Part shown: positions 49,171 to 56,742 of the stretch, piece by piece
Layout: each line of letters opens with the position of its first letter
How positions within the stretch are numbered: position 1 is the stretch's first letter
Made by a program: the position numbers and the translations under genes
Notes under the pieces: model-generated
Told to the model about the DNA's origin: nothing
The model's input: the letters and a program-made list of their open reading frames with translations, nothing else
Database searches by the model: none
Source: Rhodococcus sp. HNM0563
Lineage (GTDB): Bacteria; Actinomycetota; Actinomycetes; Mycobacteriales; Mycobacteriaceae
DNA length: 64,000 nt
Direction of reading: 5' to 3'
Assembly (NCBI RefSeq): GCF_012726195.1
Contig: NZ_JAASAF010000010.1
Coordinates: 1-64,000, forward strand

Positions 49171-49914
49171 ATGACGACTCTGCTGCTGCCACCGACCACC
49201 ACCGCTCCGGTCCCCACGTTCGACGACCGGAGCATCCGCGCATTCGAGGACACCCGCACCCGCCTGCGGGCCCTTGCCGCGGGGTCTCCCCGCGTCTACG
49301 CCGTGGCCTGTATTGACGAAGAGCCGAAGCGCCGCTGGTGGAGTCTCGGCAGCGCGGAGCGCACCGACCGCGTCGAACTGCTCTACCGGCGCTCGCTCGA
49401 GGACGTCGACGAACCGCGCATTGCCGCAGAGCAGGTCGCCGCCGCCCTCATTCACGCGGTGGTCGGTCGAGTCCTGGCGCCGCTCGCTCTCGAAGGGCGC
49501 GTGTGGGATCCCGGGCTCGACAATCTCTGGCTGCATCAAGACAGTGACGGCTGCATCGACTGGGCCGGTGTCGCCGACGACACCCTGCGCGTACTCCCCG
49601 GAGACCGGGCCGCCGCCGAGCGCGGGGTCGTGGTGCTGCCGTGCGAGCAGGCCCTGGCGGTGTGGACTGCCCATCGCGCGGTGACGGCCCTGACCGCGGT
49701 GCACGAGGCCGTGCGGCGGTGCGCCCCGCTCGACGGCCCGCGCTTCTGGGCGATGGTCGGACGCACGATCGTCACCGGCGCATCGCAACTGCCCGTCCTC
49801 GGTGGCGCCTCCCGGCGCGACGCGGCGCGACGCGGCCAGCAACTGCTGGACGCGTTCGTTGCCGCGGGCCACCCGGTGCGGGGTCTTGTGGGATTAGGTC
49901 AGGCTTCCCTATAG
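49171..49914 (+). CDS. IdeR-linked FhuF-like protein lacking the C-terminal Fe-S cysteines
   Basis: 247 residues. The central part (AALIHAVVGRVLAPLALEGR then VWDPGLDNLWLHQDSDGCID) resembles FhuF-type ferric-siderophore reductases. The end resembles their RFWAMVGRTIVTGASQLPVL region. The hallmark CC..C..C cluster that binds [2Fe-2S] in FhuF is absent: the only cysteines are at 47, 128, 158 and 184, and the protein stops where the cluster should begin. It is divergent from the siderophore permease operon and preceded by its own iron box. The last codons coincide with another iron box and promoter. It could bind siderophore without reducing it, or be a truncated relic; I am moderately confident of the family only. 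Confidence 0.7.
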   Translation: MTTLLLPPTTTAPVPTFDDRSIRAFEDTRTRLRALAAGSPRVYAVACIDEEPKRRWWSLGSAERTDRVELLYRRSLEDVDEPRIAAEQVAAALIHAVVGRVLAPLALEGRVWDPGLDNLWLHQDSDGCIDWAGVADDTLRVLPGDRAAAERGVVVLPCEQALAVWTAHRAVTALTAVHEAVRRCAPLDGPRFWAMVGRTIVTGASQLPVLGGASRRDAARRGQQLLDAFVAAGHPVRGLVGLGQASL

Positions 49915-49915
49915 T
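49886..49915 (+). promoter_or_regulatory. Strong promoter with overlapping IdeR box, for a small RNA
   Basis: TTGTGG (49886-49891), an 18-base spacer and TATAGT (49910-49915) form a good sigma-A promoter. TTAGGTCAGGCTTCCCTAT (49894-49912) matches the IdeR consensus at 15 of 19 positions and covers the spacer and -10. Transcription should start near 49921 and be switched on by iron limitation. Confidence 0.8.
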
Positions 49916-49920
49916 TGGGG

Positions 49921-50022
49921 GCGTGCAACACCGGACCGTGCCGGAGTCCTGAGGGCTGCAGCGACTCCCGGTCCATCCCGACGGCGGGCCTCGCGATCAC
50001 CACGCGAGGCCCGCCGCTACGT
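49921..50022 (+). ncRNA. Candidate iron-responsive small RNA, MrsI-like
   Basis: About 100 nt. A long hairpin forms from GGACCG (49933-49938) and GGAGTCCTG (49943-49951) pairing with CAG (49959-49961), GACTCC (49963-49968) and CGGTCC (49969-49974). It leaves a 4-base bulge and a 7-base apical loop AGGGCTG. A single-stranded linker (49975-49981) leads to a 14-bp terminator hairpin. The promoter carries an IdeR box. The position, between the blaI side and the Rv1847-type thioesterase gene, is that of the mycobacterial sRNA MrsI (ncRv11846), which is IdeR-controlled, ~100 nt and represses iron-using proteins. A tiny frame of nine codons (GTG at 49923 to TGA ending 49952) also lies inside; I think it is incidental. 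Confidence 0.75.
49982..50016 (+). terminator. Intrinsic terminator of the small RNA
   Basis: CGGCGGGCCTCGCG (49982-49995) and CGCGAGGCCCGCCG (50003-50016) form a perfect 14-bp stem with a seven-base loop. CTACGTTCGG follows, a weak T-tail of the kind seen in mycobacteria. Confidence 0.88.
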
Positions 50023-50135
50023 TCGGATTGCTCGGATGGTTGCCGCACCGGCAGGCGAAAACCTCCATGCCCTACCATCGTTCGACGGCAACCGGCGACC
50101 CGGCCGGCCCCGATCGAGCAGGAGCACGCTTAGAC

Positions 50136-50585
50136 ATGACCGATCACTCCCTTCCGGATCCCGCCGCCGCCACCCTCGAAGAGATCACCACCTTCAACCG
50201 CGCCGGCTTCGGGACCGCGCTCGGGCTCGAGTTCCTGGAAGTGACCGCCGACGTCGTGCGGGCGCAGTGGACGGTGAGCCCCGATCAGCATCAGCCCTAC
50301 GGCATCGTGCACGGCGGGGTGTACTGCGCGGTGATCGAGACGATCGCGAGCATGGGCGGCGCCACCTGGTTCGGTGAGCGCGGCAACGTCGTCGGCGTCA
50401 ACAACAACACCGATTTCCTGCGGGCCACCCGCGAAGGCGTCCTCACCGCCGTCGGCACCCCCATCCACCGTGGCCGCACTCAGCAGCTGTGGCGGGTGGT
50501 GATCACCGACGGGAAGGAGCGTGTCGTGTCACAGGGACAGGTGCGGCTGGCGAACATCGAGGACAGCGCACGCATCGGGAACTGA
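50136..50585 (+). CDS. Hotdog-fold thioesterase (PaaI family, Rv1847-like)
   Basis: 149 residues. The PaaI-type hotdog motif is QPYGIVHGGVYCAVIETIAS (HGG about residues 58-60), followed by GVNNNTDFLRATREG. It hydrolyses acyl-CoA thioesters; the natural substrate is unknown. The ATG at 50136 has AGGAG upstream and gives a family-length protein; the frame is open to 50028. It lies ~115 bases after the small-RNA terminator. Its ortholog Rv1847 follows blaI in M. tuberculosis, so the iron-uptake genes here look inserted between the two. Confidence 0.9.
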   Translation: MTDHSLPDPAAATLEEITTFNRAGFGTALGLEFLEVTADVVRAQWTVSPDQHQPYGIVHGGVYCAVIETIASMGGATWFGERGNVVGVNNNTDFLRATREGVLTAVGTPIHRGRTQQLWRVVITDGKERVVSQGQVRLANIEDSARIGN

Positions 50586-50603
50586 CGGCGCACGCCGGGG
50601 CGA

Positions 50604-52049
50604 TCAGCCTGCCGCTCGACGGGTCGCCGACGAGTCGCCTTCGTTCTGGGCAGTTTCATTCCCGTCGGCGGCGTCCTTACCGTCGGCGGTGCCGTTGCCC
50701 GCAGTGACGGAGTTCTCGTGGTGTCGTAGTCGCTCGATGGCGATCCGCGCGAACACCTGCTGCTCGGTTGCCGCCATCTCGTTACGTCCCGTCGAGAAGA
50801 ACGCCTGCGCCCACGACAACAATGTCGACATCTTCGACGAGAACCCCACCAGGTACAGCAGGTGGATGAACAACCAGGCAATCCAGCCGAGGAACCCGCT
50901 GATCTCGAGCTTGCCGACTTTCGCGACCGCGCTGAACCGCGAGATGGTCGCCATCGATCCTTTGTCGAAGTACTTGAACGGGGCCCGCTGGGCCGGGGTC
51001 TGCCCCTCGAGAGAGGCGATGATCTGTTTCGCCGCGTACTTGCCCCCCTGCATCGCCACCTGCGCGAGCCCGGGAAGCTTGTCGAGCGACATCATGTCGC
51101 CGATCACGAACACGTTCGGATATCCCGGGAGCGACAGATCGGGTAGCACCTCGACACGACCCGCCCGATCGATCCCGGCACCGGACTGCTCGGCCAGTTG
51201 CTGACCCAGTGGGCTCGCCGCTACACCCGCCGACCACACCTTGCACTGCGATTCGAGGCGTCGCTCGGTGCCGTCCTTCTCCTTGACCGTCAGGCCGTCC
51301 GCGTCGACGCCGGTGACCATCGCACCCAGCTGGATCTCCACCCCGAGGCCCTCGAGGGTTTTGCGTGCCTTCTTCGACAGCTTCCCGCCGTAGACGGGCA
51401 GCACGTCCGATGCCCCGTCGAGCAGAACCACCCGCGCCCGCGTGGAGTCGATATGACGGAAGGTGTCCTTGAGAGTGCGGCGGGAGAGCTCGGCGATCTG
51501 ACCGGCCAGCTCGACCCCCGTCGGGCCCGCGCCGACCACCACGAAGGTCAGCAACCGCGCTTGCTCCTCGGGGTCGTTCGACAATTCGGCCTGCTCGAAG
51601 GCGCCGAGAATCCGGCCGCGCAACTCGAGTGCGTCGTCGATCGTCTTCATGCCGGGTGCGAACTCCGCGAAGTGATCGTTGCCGAAATACGACTGGCCGG
51701 CGCCTGCGGCGACGATCAGGGAGTCGAAGCCGGTGGTGGTGCGACGCTCCAGGAATTGGGAGGTGATCGTGCCGTTCTCGAGGTCGATGTCGTCGACTTC
51801 CCCGAGCAGTACCTGGGTGTTCTCCTGTTTGCGCAGCACCATGCGCGTGGCCGGGGCGATGTCGCCGACCGAGAGGATGCCCGTCGCGACCTGATAGAGC
51901 AGCGGCTGGAACAGGTGATGGGTGGTGCGCGCGACCAGCGTGACGTCCGCGTCGGCGCGGGCCAGGGCCTGCGCGGCGAACAACCCTCCGAACCCCGATC
52001 CGATCACCACGACGCGATGACGAGCAGATCCCACCGATTCGACGCTCAT
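50604..52049 (-). CDS. ndh: Type II NADH:quinone oxidoreductase (NDH-2)
   Basis: 481 residues. FAD-binding Rossmann motif VVVIGSGFGGLFAAQALA at the N-terminus; NADH-binding motif VVVGAGPTGVELAGQIAEL about residue 170; FAD/quinone-site segment VFVIGDMMSLDKLPGLAQVA then MQGGKYAAKQI. The C-terminal amphipathic/hydrophobic membrane anchor is GWIAWLFIHLLYLVGF. A disordered ~40-residue tail follows. It transfers electrons from NADH to menaquinone without proton pumping. The ATG has a GAAGGAG site. Corresponds to Rv1854c. Confidence 0.95.
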   Translation of the reverse strand: MSVESVGSARHRVVVIGSGFGGLFAAQALARADADVTLVARTTHHLFQPLLYQVATGILSVGDIAPATRMVLRKQENTQVLLGEVDDIDLENGTITSQFLERRTTTGFDSLIVAAGAGQSYFGNDHFAEFAPGMKTIDDALELRGRILGAFEQAELSNDPEEQARLLTFVVVGAGPTGVELAGQIAELSRRTLKDTFRHIDSTRARVVLLDGASDVLPVYGGKLSKKARKTLEGLGVEIQLGAMVTGVDADGLTVKEKDGTERRLESQCKVWSAGVAASPLGQQLAEQSGAGIDRAGRVEVLPDLSLPGYPNVFVIGDMMSLDKLPGLAQVAMQGGKYAAKQIIASLEGQTPAQRAPFKYFDKGSMATISRFSAVAKVGKLEISGFLGWIAWLFIHLLYLVGFSSKMSTLLSWAQAFFSTGRNEMAATEQQVFARIAIERLRHHENSVTAGNGTADGKDAADGNETAQNEGDSSATRRAAG

Positions 52050-52145
52050 GCAAGCTCCTTCGTTGATCTCGGTACAGCAGCGGTTCGACGGCCCGGCGGT
52101 TTCAGTGCAACAGGTTCGATGCCACTGCGGTTCGATCCCAGTCTG

Positions 52146-53213
52146 TCAGCTCTCGCCGTCACTCACAGCGCGATCGGTGCCGCCGAGCAACCCGTACACC
52201 GGGTTGTGGCGGGCCGCGTGCCGCACCGCATCGTTGGTTGCCGAGGTGTAGATCTGCACGGTCTGCAGCGACCGGTGTCCGAGCAGTTGCTGCAACTCGA
52301 CCATCGTCGCGCCGTTGTCGGCCAGCGAGGTTGCGAAGGTGTGTCGTAGCGCGTGCGCGAGCGCGCCTCGTTTGCGTTCGGACTCGATGCCCGCCCGCCG
52401 ATATACCCGTCGCACCCGGTACTGCAGGGTGCCGCGGGTGATGCGCTGGCCGTCGGCGCCGACGAACAACGGATCGGTGGGAGTGTGCCGCTCCCACACC
52501 GGAAGGTCGGCGCGGTCGGCGAGCGCGGTTCGCCGTAGCGGCGGAAACCGGACGTAGCGTTCGTGCAGGTAGGTGGACACGATCGCCGTCCAGCTGTCCT
52601 CGAGGGGGATCTCTCGTTCGACCGCACCTTTACCGTGCACGCGCAGCACCGGGGCCCCGAGACCACCGAGGATGTGTCCGAGATCGAGTGAGATCAGCTC
52701 TTCCGTCCGGATGCCTGTGAGCAGCAGTGTCGCCACGAGCGCCAGATCCCGCTGCGGCCAGTCCCGTGGTGACTCGCTGCGGTGCTGTGCGTCGTGGGTC
52801 AAGGTGTCGACGAGTTGCCCGACGGCGGCCGGTTTGAATGCTTTCGGGGTGTGTTCTGGACGTTTCGGCTGGGTGATCGAGGCCATCGGATTGCCCTCGG
52901 AGAGGCCCTCGGTGACGAGGAAGTTGCAGAAGTTGTTCCAGACCGACCAGGCGCGGCGCACCGACGCCGGTTGGCGTTCCCGCGCGAAGGTGGCGAACGC
53001 CGATCGCAGCGCGCGGATCGTGAGGTCGGCGAGGGTCAGCGTTTCCGGGGTGGCGCCGCGCGCAGCCGCGAGCGCGGCACACACCCCGTGCAGGTCCAGA
53101 CGGTAGGCCTTGACGGTGTGCGCCGAGCGCTTCGCGGTCTGCAAGGTCTCCAGGTACGACGCGACCCAGTCGAGGAGGCCCGATTCGTCCCGGCTCGTCA
53201 TCGGAGCATCCAC
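52146..53213 (-). CDS. Orphan tyrosine recombinase/integrase
   Basis: 355 residues. A SAM-like N-terminal domain (about 12-110; YLETLQTAKRSAHTVKAYRL) precedes a catalytic domain with Arg in LLLTGIRTEELISLDL, Lys in VHGKGAVEREI, HxxR in AHALRHTFATSLADNG, the second His in LLGHRSLQTVQIY and the nucleophilic Tyr there. All six active-site residues seem present, so it should be active. It is distinct from the xerD gene at 11088 and longer. No att repeats, tRNA target, excisionase or phage genes flank it. A GGAAGG site precedes the ATG at 53213; a second ATG (53201) is possible. Its DNA target is unknown. Confidence 0.9.
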   Translation of the reverse strand: MDAPMTSRDESGLLDWVASYLETLQTAKRSAHTVKAYRLDLHGVCAALAAARGATPETLTLADLTIRALRSAFATFARERQPASVRRAWSVWNNFCNFLVTEGLSEGNPMASITQPKRPEHTPKAFKPAAVGQLVDTLTHDAQHRSESPRDWPQRDLALVATLLLTGIRTEELISLDLGHILGGLGAPVLRVHGKGAVEREIPLEDSWTAIVSTYLHERYVRFPPLRRTALADRADLPVWERHTPTDPLFVGADGQRITRGTLQYRVRRVYRRAGIESERKRGALAHALRHTFATSLADNGATMVELQQLLGHRSLQTVQIYTSATNDAVRHAARHNPVYGLLGGTDRAVSDGES

Positions 53214-53291
53214 CTTCCCGCGGTTGTCGTACGCCTGTGCGAATCCAGTGTGCCAGGAGGGGCCGACGGGTTTGCTGGGGCCGGTGGGTGC

Positions 53292-54074
53292 TCACCGGCG
53301 CCACGTCGGGTGCGGTATCCAATGCGGCAGCATCGTGTCGTGGTTTCCGTGCGCTGCGGCGATCTGCGGGCCGGTCAGGTACAGCGCCGACGACAGGTCG
53401 GCGCCGTCGAGTCGGGTGTCGCGCAGGTCGGCGCCGAGCAGGTCGACCGCGCTCAGATCGCTGCCGCGCAGATCCGTGCCGATGAGGCACGCGCCGCGAA
53501 GATCGGCGCCGCACAGGACCCGGCCGCGCAGAGACCCGCCTGCGAGGTCCGCGCCGGGGTGCAGTCGTGGATCGGGGGTGCCGGTGGCGTAATACGACGC
53601 GCGGATCACCTCGCTGACGTCGATGAGCAGGTTGCGTACCTGCTCGTGCAGCGCGTCCAGGTCGAGAGCGACCAATTCGGATGCCTCGAGCCGGGTGAGT
53701 CCGGTGATCGTCTCGGTCAGTTCGGCCGCGCGGGCGATGTCGTCGGGGTCGAGGGCGCGGTCGGTGGCCTCATGGAGATACCAGAGCATCTCGTGCAGTT
53801 GTTTCATTTTCGGGAACACCGCCCCGGTGAGGGCGCCGGGGATCCGTGCGGTGACGACCTGACCGGCGCCGAAACAGTCGAACGTGGTGCAGCCTCGATA
53901 TCCGCGGGAGATCAGAACGCCGTGAATGGTGCAGCCGAAGTCGGGCGCGAGGTGTGCGCATGGTGCTCCGGCGGGCTTGTCGGTAGCGAAGTCGGCGGAG
54001 CGGGAGAATCCGAAGACGGTGCAGCACAAGGCAGTACAGTTGCGGCAGTCGCCGAGTAGGTGGGTGCGGGGCAT
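53292..54074 (-). CDS. Cys-cluster and pentapeptide-repeat protein
   Basis: 260 residues. The N-terminus has a cysteine-rich cluster: GDCRNCTALCC (Cys10, 13, 17, 18), then further Cys in GAPCAH, FGCTIHG and YRGCTTFDCFG, recalling YkgJ-type metal-binding modules. A helical middle follows (about 100-180). The C-terminal third (about 185-245) consists of pentapeptide repeats (GADLRGACLIGTDLRGSDLS, AVDLLGADLRDTRLDGADLS), giving roughly nine units, a short beta-helix. The ATG at 54074 has a GGAG site; a longer frame to 54149 was not used. The function is unknown. The combination of a metal-cluster head and a DNA-mimicking-type beta-helix is distinctive. Confidence 0.82.
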   Translation of the reverse strand: MPRTHLLGDCRNCTALCCTVFGFSRSADFATDKPAGAPCAHLAPDFGCTIHGVLISRGYRGCTTFDCFGAGQVVTARIPGALTGAVFPKMKQLHEMLWYLHEATDRALDPDDIARAAELTETITGLTRLEASELVALDLDALHEQVRNLLIDVSEVIRASYYATGTPDPRLHPGADLAGGSLRGRVLCGADLRGACLIGTDLRGSDLSAVDLLGADLRDTRLDGADLSSALYLTGPQIAAAHGNHDTMLPHWIPHPTWRR

Positions 54075-54292
54075 GGGAACTCCGAGGGGTGCGATCCGGT
54101 GGGAGGCGAAGTTGGGAAACCGGTCATGGTTCCCCAGTTCGGGGCACACGGAATCACCGCCGCGCGCAGGCGGCGTCGTTCACGATCGACGCGAGGCTCG
54201 AAGGTCACGCACAAGAAACGGTGTTCACTGCTTCGGAGGGTAGCAGGGCCTCGGTCCGGTTCGTGGACATGCTGAAAGAGCACCGCCGATTA

Positions 54293-55771
54293 TCAGGGGC
54301 GGCGGGTTTCGAGTAGACGCAGCCACACCTCGCTGATGGTGGGATAGGCGGGAACGGCGTGCCACAGCGACGCCAGGGGTACCTTCCCGACGATCGCGAT
54401 GGTCGCGGCATGGACGAGTTCGGCGACCTCGGAGCCGACGAACGTGGCGCCGACCGGCACGTCGGTAGCGCGGTCGACGACCAGCGCTGCATGGCCGGTG
54501 AAGTCGTCGCGGTGCAGGGTGGCGCCGGCGACGTCGATGTCGGCCTCGAGCACCTCGATGTCGAACCCGGCGGTGCGGGCCGAGTCGACGGTGTGTCCGA
54601 CGGCGGCGACTTCGGGAACGGTGAAGATGACCTGGGGGATCTGCGCGTGGTCGGCGCTCGCCCGGTACCGCGGGTCGTCGAGGGGCCGGTTTTCGGCGCG
54701 GGCGGCGATGACGTCGCCGCACACCCGGGCCTGGTACTTGCCCATGTGGGTCAGCGCGGCGCGGCCGTTGATGTCGCCGACGGCGTACAGCCAGGCGCCG
54801 TCGACACCGTCGACAGTGAGGTGGTCGTCGACGGTGATGCTGCCGGTGTCGAGTCCTACGGTGTCGAGTCCGAGGTGGTCGACGGCGGATCGGCGGCCGG
54901 TCGCGACGACGACTTCGTCGACGTCGATGGTGGTGCCGTCGCTCAGTTCCGCTGTGATGGGGCCGCCGTGGATCATGCCGATTCCGGTGTCTCGGGCGTC
55001 GGGGCGGGTCACCGAGGTGACTTCGGTGCCGAATCGCACCTGCACGTCGCGGGTGTGCATCCGGGCGGCGACGGCGTCGGAGGCGAACGGTTCTACCCGC
55101 GCGAGCAGGCGGGGCCCGCGAACCACGACGGTGATCTCGTCGGCGCCGAGTTGTCGTAGCCATGTGACGGTTTCGCAGGCGACGACGCCGCCGCCGAGCA
55201 CGAGGACCCGGCGTGGGATCTGCCGCAGGTTCGTTGCGTCGCGGGAGGTCCAGGGCAGCGCCGCGCGCAGTCCCGGCAGGTCGGGGACGGTGGAGAGGGT
55301 GCCGGTGGCGATAACGACGGCGTGGCGGGCGCGCAGGGTGCGTGGGTGGTCGCCGTCGACGGTGATGGTGCGGGGCCCGGTGAGGTGAGCGTGGCCGCGG
55401 ATCACATCGATGCCTGCCGCGTCGGCCCACAGTACTTGGGAGGAGTCGTCGTGGCCGGAGGTGAATCGGTCGCGGCGGGTCAGGACGGCGGGGGTGTCGA
55501 CGTGGTCGGTGGTGACGTGCTGCTGGACGCCGGGCATGTGTGTGGCGGTGGTGAGGACCTGGGTGGGGCGGAGTAGGGCCTTGCTGGGCATACATGCCCA
55601 GTAGGAGCATTCGCCGCCGACCAGTTCGTGTTCGACGAGGGCGGCGGTGCGATCGGAGCCGGCGATGGCGTACTGCGCGGCGTTCTCGCCTGCGGGGCCC
55701 GCACCGAGCACGATGACGTCGAAGGTGTCGGTGGATGCGGAGTCGGCCGGTTCGGAACTCACGCGTTCCAC
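54293..55771 (-). CDS. Flavin-dependent pyridine nucleotide-disulfide oxidoreductase (Lpd/MerA-like)
   Basis: 492 residues. FAD motif VIVLGAGPAGENAAQYAI (about 19-36); redox-active disulfide Cys55/Cys60 in GGECSYWACMPSKALLRP; NAD(P) motif VLVLGGGVVACETVTWLRQL; second FAD motif AWLYAVGDINGRAALTHMGK; C-terminal dimer domain with HAVPAYPTISEVW. The CSYWAC spacing is that of the dihydrolipoamide dehydrogenase/quinone reductase group rather than a confirmed Lpd, and no dehydrogenase complex genes are nearby. Possible quinone or metal reductase. The GTG start lies 39 bases downstream of the CobG-like gene on the same strand. Confidence 0.88.
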   Translation of the reverse strand: MERVSSEPADSASTDTFDVIVLGAGPAGENAAQYAIAGSDRTAALVEHELVGGECSYWACMPSKALLRPTQVLTTATHMPGVQQHVTTDHVDTPAVLTRRDRFTSGHDDSSQVLWADAAGIDVIRGHAHLTGPRTITVDGDHPRTLRARHAVVIATGTLSTVPDLPGLRAALPWTSRDATNLRQIPRRVLVLGGGVVACETVTWLRQLGADEITVVVRGPRLLARVEPFASDAVAARMHTRDVQVRFGTEVTSVTRPDARDTGIGMIHGGPITAELSDGTTIDVDEVVVATGRRSAVDHLGLDTVGLDTGSITVDDHLTVDGVDGAWLYAVGDINGRAALTHMGKYQARVCGDVIAARAENRPLDDPRYRASADHAQIPQVIFTVPEVAAVGHTVDSARTAGFDIEVLEADIDVAGATLHRDDFTGHAALVVDRATDVPVGATFVGSEVAELVHAATIAIVGKVPLASLWHAVPAYPTISEVWLRLLETRRP

Positions 55772-55810
55772 GGTAGGCCGCTCGGGTGCGGTGCGGGGGT
55801 GGTTCGGAGG

Positions 55811-56644
55811 TCAGTGCAGGTGCGGTGACCGGGCGTCGAAGATCAGGCCCATGGGGGCGAGGACTCGCACGACTTGGTCGGCGATGTGTTCGGGGAGGTC
55901 GCACAGCAGGATCGAGCGCCAGGGGGTGATGACCAGGGGGCGGTCGACGGCGGCGAGGAATTCGGCGAGGCGGGCGGGGAGCAGACCTCCGGCTAGGCCG
56001 CCGGCGAGGGTGACGGTGCCGCTCGGCTGGTCGAGCCATCCGATCGGGTCGCTCGGAGGTGTGGGAAGGGCAGCGGCGGTGGCGGTGTCCGCGGGGGACG
56101 GTGGGGTGTCGTCGAACAGGAGGTCGACGGCGGCGTCGGGGTCGGATCGGCGGAGTCCGGTGTCGGTGCCGGCGAGGACCAGGGTCCATTCGTCGCCGGA
56201 GACGGCGAGCAGGGCGCGGTCGGGGGTCAGCGCGACGATGTCGCCGGTGCCGTCGTCGAGTCCGAGGGTGCTGCCGGGGCGTGCGGTGGGTAGGTGCAGG
56301 AGCGCGGCGTCGGTGAGGGGGCGGATGTCGCATTTTCCGCCGATGCGTCCGCTGAGGGGGGAAGTGAGCAGGTGGGGCAGTGCGGGGTGGCCCACGGTGA
56401 ATCCGGCGTCGGTGACGGCGGCGGTCAGGGTTGCGGGGTCGCCGTGCAGGCGCAGGTGGGCGTGTGGGGTCAGGTGCAGGACGCCGCCGGCGTGGGTGTG
56501 AGCGAGCTCGGCGAGGGCCTGCAACTGCGCGGCGGTCAGTCTTCCTGCGGGCAGATGCACGTCCACGGGTGCGGTGTCGTCGCTCGGGTTCGTCGCGGTC
56601 ACGTCGTCCAGTATCCGGGTCTGGGGGAGACTCGGGAAACGCAC
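55811..56644 (-). CDS. CobG-like nitrite/sulfite reductase-fold protein lacking the Fe-S/siroheme region
   Basis: 277 residues. Ferredoxin-like half-domain VDVHLPAGRLTAAQLQALAE, LHLTPHAHLRLHG and LLTSPLSGRIGGKCDIRPL, then a second region LDDGTGDIVALTPDRALLAV and VITPWRSILLCDLPEHIADQ. These align with precorrin-3B synthase CobG, but the protein stops at RSPHLH, where CobG continues into the cysteine motifs that bind [4Fe-4S] and siroheme. There are only two cysteines. It cannot be a normal redox enzyme and may be a siroheme- or tetrapyrrole-binding relative or a decayed gene. A GTG at 56602 is an alternative start. The promoter lies in the AT-rich gap upstream. It probably forms an operon with the flavoprotein. 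Confidence 0.78.
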   Translation of the reverse strand: MRFPSLPQTRILDDVTATNPSDDTAPVDVHLPAGRLTAAQLQALAELAHTHAGGVLHLTPHAHLRLHGDPATLTAAVTDAGFTVGHPALPHLLTSPLSGRIGGKCDIRPLTDAALLHLPTARPGSTLGLDDGTGDIVALTPDRALLAVSGDEWTLVLAGTDTGLRRSDPDAAVDLLFDDTPPSPADTATAAALPTPPSDPIGWLDQPSGTVTLAGGLAGGLLPARLAEFLAAVDRPLVITPWRSILLCDLPEHIADQVVRVLAPMGLIFDARSPHLH

Positions 56645-56658
56645 CGAAGAGACTTTCC

Positions 56659-56700
56659 TTTACAGGATTGGATAACTATATTCTCATTATTGAGATCGAG
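56659..56700. promoter_or_regulatory. AT-rich divergent promoter region
   Basis: The gap between the CobG-like and acyl-CoA dehydrogenase genes holds a markedly AT-rich stretch. TATAGT on the minus strand (56675-56680) and TATATT on the plus strand (56677-56682) overlap as back-to-back -10 elements. No clean -35 was found for either. A regulator binding here would affect both directions. Confidence 0.5.
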
Positions 56701-56742
56701 GTGCTCCTACGGTGGGGTGCCGCCCCAGACGAGAGGCACTGC

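Noticed and set aside
49923-49952. A nine-codon leader peptide inside the candidate small RNA.
   Set aside because: GTG start without a ribosome site. It overlaps the main hairpin and is not followed by an attenuator-controlled gene, so it is probably chance.
52146-54292. Prophage or integrative element around the tyrosine recombinase.
   Set aside because: No attachment repeats, tRNA, excisionase, replication or capsid genes. The neighbours are ordinary chromosomal genes with similar base composition.
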